From the NCBI RefSeq assembly GCF_024359545.1, contig NZ_JAKQZG010000008.1, forward strand, positions 124,001-188,000: a DNA stretch of 64,000 bases. The letters run 5' to 3'. This document shows positions 28,925 to 37,636 of this stretch, piece by piece (position 1 is the first letter of the stretch; every line of letters begins with the position of its first letter). The notes under the pieces were generated by a model, which ran no database searches, had not been told where the DNA came from, and saw nothing but the letters and a program-made list of their open reading frames with translations. This stretch comes from Jiella marina. Its GTDB lineage: Bacteria; Pseudomonadota; Alphaproteobacteria; Rhizobiales; Rhizobiaceae. Position numbers and translations under genes: made by a program.

Positions 28925-30916
28925 TCAGGCTCTCTGCCTGATGTCGGACCGATCGACCTTGCGCCCCGGAATTCGAGCGCGCGGATCGAATCGGGACAGG
29001 ATCTCGGCCGCAACTTCCGTCGCCGGCATCGGCTTGCCGAAATAAAAGCCCTGCAGCTGGTCGCAGCCGAGCGAACGCAGAAACTCCACCTGCTCCTCCG
29101 TCTCGACGCCTTCCGTCGTCACCTTCATCTTCATGTGGTGAGCCAGGGAAACGATGGTGGCGATGATCTGGTCGACATTGCGCTCCCGGTTGATCATCGC
29201 CTTCATGAAGGACTGGTCGATCTTCAGTTTGTCGAAGGGGAAGCGCCACAGATAGCCGAGCGAGGAATAGCCCGTGCCGAAATCGTCCATGTCGATGGAG
29301 ATCCCGAGCTTCTTCAGCGCCACGAGCTGGTCCAAGATGGTGCCGGAGCGTTCGAGGAGCAGCGACTCCACCACCTCGACTTCCAGACGCCGCCCGTCGA
29401 TGCCTGCCTTGGCGAGGGCGTCGCGGATGATGTCGACCAGATCGCCGTCGACGAACTGGACCGCACTGAGATTGACCGAGACGAAAAGCGGTTCCGGCCA
29501 CTGGGAGATCTGCCGGGCCGCTTCGTAGATCACCCAGGTGCCGATGGTCTTGATATAGCCGCGTGACTCGGCGATCGGCACGAATTCGGCCGGTGAAACA
29601 TACTCGCCGTCCTGGTCGCGCAGCCGCAGAAGCGCTTCGAACCCGACGACGCTGCCATCTTCGCCTTTGACGAGGGGCTGATAGAACAGCTCGAATGCGT
29701 CGTTTTCGATGGCCTTGCGCAGGAGCGCCTCGATCTGGCGCCGGCGATGCATCTCCTCGTCCATGCGAGGCTCGAAGAAGATCAGCGGCTCCTGCCGATC
29801 GCCCTTGTGGTGAAAGTGCGCGATCTCCGCATGCTTCACCAGTTCGGAATGGGTGCGGCCGTGTTCGCTGACCATGGCGCAGCCGATGGAGATTTTCGGC
29901 GTGACGGTCTGCCCCTTGAGTTCGACCGTTTCGCCGACGGCTTCGGTAAGGCGGCGCGCCAGCGCGACCACGTCTTCCAGCGGGCCGACGCGTCGATGAA
30001 GGATCGCGAAGTCATCCGGCCCGATCCGGGCGAGAAGGTCGCCGGGACCAAGGCTCGCCGCCAGGCGGCCGGCAACCACGCGCAACAGATCGTCGCCGCA
30101 GGCCTGGCCGAAGCTGTCGTTGATTTCCGCCAGATCGTCGAGGTCGATGTAGAGATAGGCAAGCCGCTCCCGCGTGACGCGGACCTTTGTCAGGATCTGG
30201 TCGGTCTCTTCCTGCATGCGCCGGCGGTTCAGGAGGTGGGTCAGGGCGTCGTGATCGGCGAGGAAGCGGATCCGTTCGTCGGCTTCGGCGATCTTCCGCT
30301 TGCGCATGAGATAGAGCAGGAAGGGCAGGCCGGTCGCGCACAGAAGCACCAGAACGACGAGGGCCGACGTGCGGGCGAGCGTGGTCTGGTAGTGATAGCG
30401 GTCGGCGATCATGTCGGCGACCACCGAAACGAAGCCGATCTTCGTGCCGTTTCTGATCAGGGGCGTGATGACGGAGGGATTGGTCTCGCCGTCGTCATAC
30501 ACAATCTGCCAGTGGCCGGGTTTCGAGATCACCGAATGGGACAGCCGGTCGCCGGTTGTCACGCCGCCGGGCCTGTCCCGCAGCAGCCATTCGTAGCGGT
30601 CCGACCGGGAACGGAAGAGTTCGTTGCCCTCCCGGTCGAAGATCGCAAAGCTGTCGATATTCGCCAGATCGGCGACCCGGCGCATGGTCGTCTCGGCGTC
30701 CGGATCGCGGGCGATGCCGGTCATGAAGGCGTCGATATTGCCGTCAGGGGCCATCAGCAGGTCAGCAAAATTCTGGCCGCGGCTGCGCATCTCCGCATCG
30801 ACCAGCTTCCCGACGGCGGCATTCCCCAGAGCAAGCACGCTCACGGTCACGAACGCGATGAACGCTATGACGCCGAGGATGATTGCCCAATGCTTCTTCA
30901 GAAGGGTGAAAGCCAT
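28925..30916 (-). CDS. Membrane-bound c-di-GMP phosphodiesterase, degenerate GGDEF plus EAL
   Basis: 663 residues from the ATG at 30916. Helix 1 (about 10-30), a periplasmic sensor of about 150 residues (31-182, with FAIFDREGNELFRSRSDRYEW), helix 2 (183-203). The GGDEF domain begins HDALTHLLNRRRM but its active loop reads RIGPDDF (near 300) instead of RGGDEF, so cyclase activity is doubtful. The EAL domain is complete: GFEALLRLR (near 423), VNLSAVQF, VEVVES, DMDDFGTGYSSL (near 543), LKIDQSF, TEGVE and LQGFYFGKP. It is therefore most likely a phosphodiesterase regulated by its sensor and perhaps by GTP in the degenerate domain. Confidence 0.9.
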   Translation of the reverse strand: MAFTLLKKHWAIILGVIAFIAFVTVSVLALGNAAVGKLVDAEMRSRGQNFADLLMAPDGNIDAFMTGIARDPDAETTMRRVADLANIDSFAIFDREGNELFRSRSDRYEWLLRDRPGGVTTGDRLSHSVISKPGHWQIVYDDGETNPSVITPLIRNGTKIGFVSVVADMIADRYHYQTTLARTSALVVLVLLCATGLPFLLYLMRKRKIAEADERIRFLADHDALTHLLNRRRMQEETDQILTKVRVTRERLAYLYIDLDDLAEINDSFGQACGDDLLRVVAGRLAASLGPGDLLARIGPDDFAILHRRVGPLEDVVALARRLTEAVGETVELKGQTVTPKISIGCAMVSEHGRTHSELVKHAEIAHFHHKGDRQEPLIFFEPRMDEEMHRRRQIEALLRKAIENDAFELFYQPLVKGEDGSVVGFEALLRLRDQDGEYVSPAEFVPIAESRGYIKTIGTWVIYEAARQISQWPEPLFVSVNLSAVQFVDGDLVDIIRDALAKAGIDGRRLEVEVVESLLLERSGTILDQLVALKKLGISIDMDDFGTGYSSLGYLWRFPFDKLKIDQSFMKAMINRERNVDQIIATIVSLAHHMKMKVTTEGVETEEQVEFLRSLGCDQLQGFYFGKPMPATEVAAEILSRFDPRARIPGRKVDRSDIRQRA

Positions 30917-30974
30917 GGCCCTTTGCGCTCGGTGGTAGCGGAAAGGATAGGCGGGAGAGGTAAATTTTTTCACA

Positions 30975-31032
30975 AGTCTTGAAGAGCTGAAGAGCCGATG
31001 TGCTTCGTTTCCTTCCAATAATCTTCAAGACT
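30975..31032. repeat. 11-bp inverted repeat upstream of the phosphodiesterase gene
   Basis: AGTCTTGAAGA (30975-30985) and TCTTCAAGACT (31022-31032) are exact reverse complements, 36 bases apart, 59-116 bases before the phosphodiesterase start. It could be a regulator site or a leader hairpin; its left arm is followed toward the gene by a run of T on the plus strand (30965-30970). Confidence 0.5.
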
Positions 31033-31155
31033 AGGCGGTCCGTCTTATGCCGAAATTGCCACTGTCTCAGGGCATCGCAGGGGCGGTGGTGGAGCACCAC
31101 AGGCCTTGTGCTCGTGCCACGACGACCGGTCTTGCGGCCCCAACGCAGGCGCCGC

Positions 31156-32616
31156 TCAGCCCTTGACCTCGTCATAGGCCGCGAGCGCCCGTTCGCGCGC
31201 TTCGCCATGATCGACGATCGGTTTGGGATAGGTCTCGCCGAGAGCGACGCCCGCCTCTTCGAGCGTCTTCTGATCGGCTTCCCACGGAGCATGGATCGCC
31301 TTGGCCGGAAGATCGCGCAGCTCAGGAACGAAGTTGCGGATGTATTCCCCCTTCGGATCGAATCTCTCGCTCTGGGTGATCGGATTGAAGATGCGGAAGA
31401 AGGGTTGGGCGTCGGCGCCAGACCCACCGATCCACTGCCACTGCGCCGTGTTCGACGCGATGTCGCCATCGACCAGCGTGTCCCAAAACCAGCTCTCGCC
31501 TTCGCGCCAGTGGATCAACAGGTCCTTGGTGAGGAACGAGCCGACGATCATGCGCACCCGGTTGTGCATCCAGCCGCGATGCCAGAGCTGACGCATGCCG
31601 GCATCGACGATCGGATAGCCGGTCAGACCCTTCTGCCATGCCTTGAGGTCTTCGGAGGAGCGACGCCAGGGAAAGCCGTCGAACCGGTCATTGAAATTGT
31701 CGCGCTCCAGACGGCCGAAATTGAAAAGAAGGTGATAGTTGAAGTCGCGCCAGACCAGTTCCTGGTGAAAGGTCCGCAACGCTTCGTCGGGAATCGTCTT
31801 GCGCCGTGCGGCGTAGGCTGCGGCTTCGTGCCAGAGCCGGTAGGGGGAGATCTCGCCCCATCTGAGATAGGGCGACATGCGCGAGGTGTCGTCGGCGAAG
31901 GGGCGCTCGCGGCCCTTGTGATAGTCGGCGAGGAGTTCGTCGCAGAAATGGTCGAGCCGTTCGTGGGCGGCCTCTTCACCCGGCGTCCAGAACTCCCGGA
32001 TGCCGCCGGCCCAGTCCGGCTTGGTCGGCAGGAGCTCCCAGTCATCAAGTTCGTCGGACTTCGGGAAGGTGTCTGGTTGCGAGAAGCCCTTGGGGGCGTC
32101 GATCGGATCGCGGGGCTCGGTTTCGGATAGGTTTTTCCAGAAGGGCGTGTAGACCTTGTAGTAGCCGCCCGACTTGGTCTCGACGGACCCCGGCTCATGC
32201 AGGAGATTGCCGGTGAACCATTCCGCCGAAACCTCGTCGCCGAGCGCTTCGACGACGTCCTCATCGACCTTTCGGGAGGCCGGGTCGTAACGACGATTGA
32301 AAAACAGGGCCGTGGCGCCCACCCTGTCGATCACCTCCAGCACGTGGTCCTTTGCCTTGCCGCGCCGAAGGATCAACTGCGAACCGCGGCCACGCAGGCT
32401 CCGGGCGAAACTCTCCAGGGAATGGTGCAGCCACCATTTGTGGGCACCGCCGAGCGGCCGGACGTTCGGCGAGTCCTCGTCGAGGACGAAGAGCGGGACG
32501 ACCGGCCGGCCAGTTTCGGCCGCGTGCGCCAGCGCCGGATTGTCGTCGAGCCTCAGATCGTTGCGCAGCCACACCACGATCGGGCCCGAGCCCTGCTTCG
32601 CCTCTTTCGCCATCAT
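31156..32616 (-). CDS. phrB: Deoxyribodipyrimidine photolyase (class I CPD type)
   Basis: Light-driven repair of cyclobutane pyrimidine dimers, 486 residues. N-terminal alpha/beta antenna domain starts VVWLRNDLRLDDNPAL; the FAD domain contains TSRMSPYLRWGEISP (near 245), ELVWRDFNYHLLFNF (near 290) and the signature IVDAGMRQLWHRGWMHNRVRMIVGSFLTKDLLIHWREGESWFWDTLVDGDIASNTAQWQWIGG region (near 340-400), with the tryptophans of the electron-transfer chain. ITQSERFDPKGEYIRNFVPEL is conserved near the C-terminus. A cryptochrome role cannot be excluded. It is monocistronic. Confidence 0.93.
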   Translation of the reverse strand: MMAKEAKQGSGPIVVWLRNDLRLDDNPALAHAAETGRPVVPLFVLDEDSPNVRPLGGAHKWWLHHSLESFARSLRGRGSQLILRRGKAKDHVLEVIDRVGATALFFNRRYDPASRKVDEDVVEALGDEVSAEWFTGNLLHEPGSVETKSGGYYKVYTPFWKNLSETEPRDPIDAPKGFSQPDTFPKSDELDDWELLPTKPDWAGGIREFWTPGEEAAHERLDHFCDELLADYHKGRERPFADDTSRMSPYLRWGEISPYRLWHEAAAYAARRKTIPDEALRTFHQELVWRDFNYHLLFNFGRLERDNFNDRFDGFPWRRSSEDLKAWQKGLTGYPIVDAGMRQLWHRGWMHNRVRMIVGSFLTKDLLIHWREGESWFWDTLVDGDIASNTAQWQWIGGSGADAQPFFRIFNPITQSERFDPKGEYIRNFVPELRDLPAKAIHAPWEADQKTLEEAGVALGETYPKPIVDHGEARERALAAYDEVKG

Positions 32617-32814
32617 GCGCCTTCTGTCGCGTTCGTCTTGCCCGCCATTTCGGCGGACCGATCCAATTAGAGGCGGCTACGGACGTTGGACATGGTGGCG
32701 GCGCAAATGCGCGGCAAAGCGTGCTCCGAACGCCCTGCCCCGCAGGGTGCTTCAGAGCGGTGGCGGCATAAGGTCGCGTGTGATGTGCGACCCGGCGCGA
32801 GAGCCGATCGGCGG

Positions 32815-35800
32815 CTAGAACAGCGCGAAATCGCCGATCATCTGGTTGCGCGCGATCCAGGGGGTCTGGGCGCCGCGGGTGCGCATGACGACCTCGCGCT
32901 TGACCGCACCGTAGAGCTCGGAGATCTCGATCGCCCCATTACCGTTGCGGTCGGTCGTCGCGCGGTCGGCGACGAGGGCCGCTTCAATGGCGCGGGTGAA
33001 ATAGCCGCCCTTTGCCTCGTCGCTTTCGACCGCCGCCTGCCGGCCCTTGGAGGCGGCGAAGACGACGACGCCGGACGGCGCGGCATCGAGGATCGAGCCG
33101 ACCGCCGCGTCGTTGGTGGCGAAGAGGTTCGAACCGGCAAAGCCCGACTGGCAAGCGTCGATGAAGACCGCGACGCGGGTCTTCGCCTCGCCGACGATCG
33201 CCGCGAGCTTCGCCCAGGGAAGCGCGGTGTCCTGAAGTGCGTCAAGCTTTGCAGCGCTCGGCACCAGGTAATAGCCGCCATCCGGCGCCTGCAGACCGTG
33301 TCCGGCATAGAAGATCGCGATGGTCTCGCCCTTCGGCACGCTGTCGACGAGGCGCTGTGCCTCGGCCAGAATGCGTTCCGCCGAGGCGTCCTCGTCGAGA
33401 AGCAGGGTCTTCGAAGCGATCTCGACATCGGTTCCTGTGGCACCGGCCAATCGCTCAAGCGATGAAGCAAAGGTCGCGGCGTCGGTCGTCGGGCCGTCGA
33501 GTTGGGGGATCGCATCGTCGGCGAAGCGCTCAATGCCGATCGAAAGGACATGCACGCGTCGCTTGGCATCGGCGTCCGGACCGAGATCACGGCCCATCGG
33601 CAGGCTGACAACCGACGCCTGATCCGTGGCGAGCAACGACATCCAGCGACTGCCGGGAAGGCGATCGACCGTTCGGGTGATTTCGGCCTCCTCGCCACGC
33701 CTTTCGAGCGGAATGGTGTCGGTCAGAAGCCCGTCCTGGAACACCTGCAACCGGGCGAGCGGCTCGACCCCGCGAGCCTTGGCCGTCACCGCGATCCTGT
33801 CACCACTGTCCGGTTCCTCGGAGTCGATCGTCGCCGTCAGGTCCGGCGGCGGGGAGAGCTCGATGGGCCGCTCTTCGAGCGTGCCGCTCAGGACCTTGTC
33901 GACGAGCCCTTCGACCCTGAGCTTGGCGTCGAACTGCTGGAAGGAATATTCCCCAATCCGGCCAGGAAACTGGAAAGCGACAAAGGACGCGCCCTCGGCC
34001 GTGGCGTCGAAGCGCCCGTCCGGCAGCCAGACAACGATCTCATCGTCGGCATAGCGGCCGTTCAGCGCGATCGAGCCATCCGCCATGCGCAGGATCAGGA
34101 ACTGGCCGTTCTTGAAGGTCACCAGAAGATGCTCGCGATCCTCCAGCATGTAGGCGCCATCCATGATGTCGCCCTGCGGAATGCCGAAGCGCTTCATGCG
34201 CATGGTGTTGGAGACGATGTCGTAGACGCCGACTCCGTTCGCGGCGGACGACCAGATGACGAGGTCGTCACCGAAGACGCGAATGTCGAAAGCGCAGGCG
34301 TCGAGCGACATCGGGCAGATGGTGCCGATATTGGTGCTTTCGTCCTTTAAGTCCCTAGATATTTCGGCAGAGTCTCCAGCGCCTCGGGAACTGTGAAGCT
34401 GGGTAATAGGATAAAGAAAGGCGGCGGAGCCGTCGGCGCACTCGCGATGTGTTAGCCAGTAAATATCGTCTCCTGCAACCCATCGCCAAGACCGATCGAA
34501 AAATAGTGGTATGTAAGTTTTGTTGTCGCTATTGGAATAATCTGTCTTTCCTGTGCGTGGATCTTCGAAAGACCCACAACCCCGCATCTCACGAAACATG
34601 TCTTGCGCTAAGCCGGTTTCGCTCGCTATCCTATCAGTGAACTTTCTTCTGATAGATTTATTCCGATAAATAATATCATCCGTGGTGATAGATGTCTGCT
34701 CCTTCGTCGTTTCCGATGGGAGTCGATTTAGTGTGACTTGTTCCTTGTCGATATCCTTGCTTTCGAAAAATTCCACGGATCGTGAAGACGCAAAAGAAAG
34801 CGAGAAACTATTGAGGCGATCAGTTAATTTCTTGTGATCCCTGCCGTCGGAGCGAGCATATGAGGTAGCATTGGCTTTCGGACGCCAGTCTGTAATTTGC
34901 GCTTGGAGGTTGGCGACTTGGTAATCTGATGAAGTTTCGATCGAAGTCGTAATGGGTGTATCTTCACCCTTGGTTGTCCGTTCTGTTTGACGTGGACGCG
35001 CGTCGATCACAGGCGAATGATCGCGAATTGTAGCGAGATTGACACGGCTCGTTACAGCCGCTTGAGCTTTTGCATAAGCGCGTATTCGGGAGGAACTGCC
35101 GCGCACCTGTGCTGCGTTTGAGAGGCTGGCAAATAGGGTTCCTCCCGTAGCATCTTTGCCAAACCCGCTTTCACCACTAAGGATCAGATAGTTGTTCTCA
35201 AGGTCTATGCTGAAGCCCTTGCCAATTTCAAATCCGCAGATCCGGCACGCTGCCATCGAAGCGTCTGATACAATCTGTCTGCCGCTCGTCGTGTCGTAGA
35301 TTGTTGTCAGGCCGAATCCGCCCCAATTTGCGATGAGCAGGCTTTCTTCGTTGTGCCACGCCGCCGACCAATGTTGGGTGAATATGACCTTGCTTCCGTC
35401 CAGCGATGACAGCAACAAGAGACCGTTGATGATGCTTGTATCGTCGCCGTTGTGATCTCGCTTGTCTTGCGTGTCTAACAGCACGAACCGCCCCGTCGGG
35501 GAGAATGCTGGATCCGTCCCCGCCCGCTCCAGAAGCTCTGCGCCAGTCGCCGTGTCGATGAGGCGGAAGCGGTCTTCATAGACGACGATCTGCCTCGTCC
35601 CGTCCGGTGAGGTGATGATGTCCGTCGGCGTGCCGAGATCGGTCGGATCGTTCACGACGATCTTCGGATTGCCGGCGGTCTTCGCCCGCACGGCGAATTC
35701 GCCTGCGCCCTCCGGGGCGAAATGGACGGCGCAGCCATCATAGCCGACGGTGGTCCATTTCACCGTCATGTTTCGGGCGAAGACCGGGGCGACCGTGATG

Positions 35801-36861
35801 GTGCCCGAAGCTGGCGCTTCCCGGCCGAAGAGCGGGATGACCGCGCGTGTCCGCTCCTTGTCCCAGGCGATATCGTAGGCCGCGCGCGCCTCCGGCAGGA
35901 GGCCGTAGAAGCCGGTGCTGCCGCCGAGCCGCACGGGCTCGGAGAAGGAGGCCATGAGGAAAATCGGTTCGCGCTCGGGGAAAACGCCGCGACCCCAAGA
36001 CAGCGTCAGCTCTTCGCCGACGGACAGCTCCGTCCGGTCGAAATTCATCAGCATCTCGCGGCCGAGCCGGTCGATGATCTCCCTGCGCTCGGCGCATGTC
36101 TTGTCGCTGGCAAGCTCCCAGCGGCCGTCGGTCGCCGGCCCGGCGCTGGTCTCCGCCAAGTCGGACGAAGCGTCCGGCCGGGTCGTCGCCACCGCCACCT
36201 GCGAACCGTCGGATGCATCGTCGCCGGAAGCCGGGTCAGGGGAGGAGGGCCCCCCGCCCGCCGCCGCCGCGATCGCCATCCGATAGGCTTCGCGGACCTT
36301 GGTGACGTCCGGGTCGAGGCCGCGGCTTCGGACGAAGGCGGCAATGGCGCGGCCGGTGGTTCGGCCGAGCTGGCCGTCGGGCTCGCCGGCGTCGAAGCCG
36401 AGGGAATTCAGTGCCTTCTGATAGGTGAGGATCTCGGCTTCGGTGAGCGTGTCCTCGCCGCGCGCGACGTCGCTGCCACCGCCCGAGCCCAGGAGTTGCG
36501 CTCTTTCGCTGTCGGTCAGAACGCCGGTCCGCGGATGGCCGAGGCTGGCCTGGAAGCGCTGGATCGCGGCGCGTGTGCCGGCGCCGGCCAGGCCGTCGAC
36601 GGCACCGGCCTTGAAGCCGCGGGCATTGAGCTGCCGCTGGATCGCCGCCGTGGTGGTGTCGCCGCGTGGCGCCTGTCGGCGGGACGGAACCCGGCCGAGC
36701 AGCACACGGTCCCGCCCGTCCCGGCGCTGGAGCTCATTCTGAAGGAGCCGTCCGCCAATGCCGAGGATCGTGCGCAGCGCCCGGTCGTCCGCCAAGGCCG
36801 CTCCCGGCGGAAACGCCATGAGAGCGGCGAGAGCGAGGGCGACGACACGAAACACCATCAT
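32815..36861 (-). CDS. Large exported caspase-like (peptidase C14) protein with peptidoglycan-binding-like repeats
   Basis: 1348 residues. Signal peptide 1-24 (MMVFRVVALALAALMAFPPGAALA). Two peptidoglycan_binding_1-like units at about 70-123 (AIQRQLNARGFKAGAVDGLAGAGTRAAIQRFQ) and 140-184. A low-complexity linker, then beta-rich segments with TolB/WD40-like strands (TSPDGTRQIVVYEDRFRLIDTATG, WLPDGRFDA). The C-terminal about 250 residues form a caspase fold: YAGHG with the catalytic His (near 1188) and IDACQSG with the catalytic Cys (near 1237). An EF-hand-like loop DRNGNGAIEISE (near 1300) follows. Bases about 34330-35480 (residues about 460-840) are markedly A+T-rich but in frame. The OmpA-family gene lies 61 bases upstream in the same direction. 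The substrate is unknown; the signal peptide places the protease domain in the periplasm, unlike most bacterial metacaspases. Confidence 0.85.
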   Translation of the reverse strand: MMVFRVVALALAALMAFPPGAALADDRALRTILGIGGRLLQNELQRRDGRDRVLLGRVPSRRQAPRGDTTTAAIQRQLNARGFKAGAVDGLAGAGTRAAIQRFQASLGHPRTGVLTDSERAQLLGSGGGSDVARGEDTLTEAEILTYQKALNSLGFDAGEPDGQLGRTTGRAIAAFVRSRGLDPDVTKVREAYRMAIAAAAGGGPSSPDPASGDDASDGSQVAVATTRPDASSDLAETSAGPATDGRWELASDKTCAERREIIDRLGREMLMNFDRTELSVGEELTLSWGRGVFPEREPIFLMASFSEPVRLGGSTGFYGLLPEARAAYDIAWDKERTRAVIPLFGREAPASGTITVAPVFARNMTVKWTTVGYDGCAVHFAPEGAGEFAVRAKTAGNPKIVVNDPTDLGTPTDIITSPDGTRQIVVYEDRFRLIDTATGAELLERAGTDPAFSPTGRFVLLDTQDKRDHNGDDTSIINGLLLLSSLDGSKVIFTQHWSAAWHNEESLLIANWGGFGLTTIYDTTSGRQIVSDASMAACRICGFEIGKGFSIDLENNYLILSGESGFGKDATGGTLFASLSNAAQVRGSSSRIRAYAKAQAAVTSRVNLATIRDHSPVIDARPRQTERTTKGEDTPITTSIETSSDYQVANLQAQITDWRPKANATSYARSDGRDHKKLTDRLNSFSLSFASSRSVEFFESKDIDKEQVTLNRLPSETTKEQTSITTDDIIYRNKSIRRKFTDRIASETGLAQDMFREMRGCGSFEDPRTGKTDYSNSDNKTYIPLFFDRSWRWVAGDDIYWLTHRECADGSAAFLYPITQLHSSRGAGDSAEISRDLKDESTNIGTICPMSLDACAFDIRVFGDDLVIWSSAANGVGVYDIVSNTMRMKRFGIPQGDIMDGAYMLEDREHLLVTFKNGQFLILRMADGSIALNGRYADDEIVVWLPDGRFDATAEGASFVAFQFPGRIGEYSFQQFDAKLRVEGLVDKVLSGTLEERPIELSPPPDLTATIDSEEPDSGDRIAVTAKARGVEPLARLQVFQDGLLTDTIPLERRGEEAEITRTVDRLPGSRWMSLLATDQASVVSLPMGRDLGPDADAKRRVHVLSIGIERFADDAIPQLDGPTTDAATFASSLERLAGATGTDVEIASKTLLLDEDASAERILAEAQRLVDSVPKGETIAIFYAGHGLQAPDGGYYLVPSAAKLDALQDTALPWAKLAAIVGEAKTRVAVFIDACQSGFAGSNLFATNDAAVGSILDAAPSGVVVFAASKGRQAAVESDEAKGGYFTRAIEAALVADRATTDRNGNGAIEISELYGAVKREVVMRTRGAQTPWIARNQMIGDFALF

Positions 36862-36922
36862 CAGCAGTCCAAACCCGGATTTCGGCGGGCCTCGGCGGTG
36901 GCGCCGGACCCGCGCGCCGGCA

Positions 36923-37636
36923 TTACCTCAACAGAACGATCTGCACGCGGCGGTTTTCCGCCGCCAGCGGATCGGCGGGATCCTTGAGATCACTTTCGCC
37001 GCGCCCGGCCACGACAAAGCGTTGGTGCTCCGCCCCGGTCAGGAGCATCAGCTGGTCGCGGACGGCCGCCGCGCGCCGGGTAGAAAGCGCCTGGTTGTAG
37101 GTGTCGCTGCCGGCGGCGTCGGTATGGCCGATGACGACGAAGCGGGATTCGGCAAAGCGCGGGTCGGACACGGTTTCGGCCAAGGCCCGCAATTCGGGCC
37201 CCGACGAGGGCAGTGGCGCATCCGCGCCATAGGCGAAGAGGATTTCGACATCGATCGAGGGCAGGGGGGCCGTATCCGGCTCGTCGTCCTCGACGATCAA
37301 GAGACGGGTGCGCTCGCCGGGCCGAAGCTGCGGCTGCTTCTTCGTCGCCGCAACCCGGCATTCCGAGCCCTCCACGATGTCGAGGTCGCAGAGTTCCGTG
37401 CGGCTGAACGAGCGCGAGGCCTGCGCGGCCTTGGGCCCGCAATCTTCGGCCTCACCGGCCAGACAGTCGCCCAGCGCCGCCGGCTTCTTTTCCGGCGTCT
37501 CCCCAAGGAATTCGCCGAGGTCCATCGGTTCCAGACGTTCGGTGGATTGCTGCGCCTGACCACTCGCCGGCATGAGTGCCGCGAGGCTCAATGCCGCCAG
37601 CGAAACGAGGAATGTTCGCGCCTTCGATCCCGTCAT
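36923..37636 (-). CDS. OmpA-family periplasmic peptidoglycan-associated protein
   Basis: 237 residues from the ATG at 37636, behind GGGAG. Signal peptide MTGSKARTFLVSLAALSLAALMPASGQA-QQ. A cysteine-containing middle part (C58, C66, C83, C93) could form disulfides. The OmpA C-terminal domain spans about 128-236, with VVIGHTDAAGSDTYNQALSTRRAAAVRDQL containing the Asp and Arg that bind diaminopimelate in peptidoglycan; the end reads AENRRVQIVLLR. There is no lipobox or beta barrel. It is the first gene of a probable operon with the caspase-like protein, which also has peptidoglycan-binding-like units. Confidence 0.9.
   Translation of the reverse strand: MTGSKARTFLVSLAALSLAALMPASGQAQQSTERLEPMDLGEFLGETPEKKPAALGDCLAGEAEDCGPKAAQASRSFSRTELCDLDIVEGSECRVAATKKQPQLRPGERTRLLIVEDDEPDTAPLPSIDVEILFAYGADAPLPSSGPELRALAETVSDPRFAESRFVVIGHTDAAGSDTYNQALSTRRAAAVRDQLMLLTGAEHQRFVVAGRGESDLKDPADPLAAENRRVQIVLLR

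Noticed and set aside
34330-35480. Separate foreign gene or frameshifted insertion in the caspase gene
   Set aside because: The minus-strand frame runs through without a stop or shift and no alternative frame of comparable length exists there.
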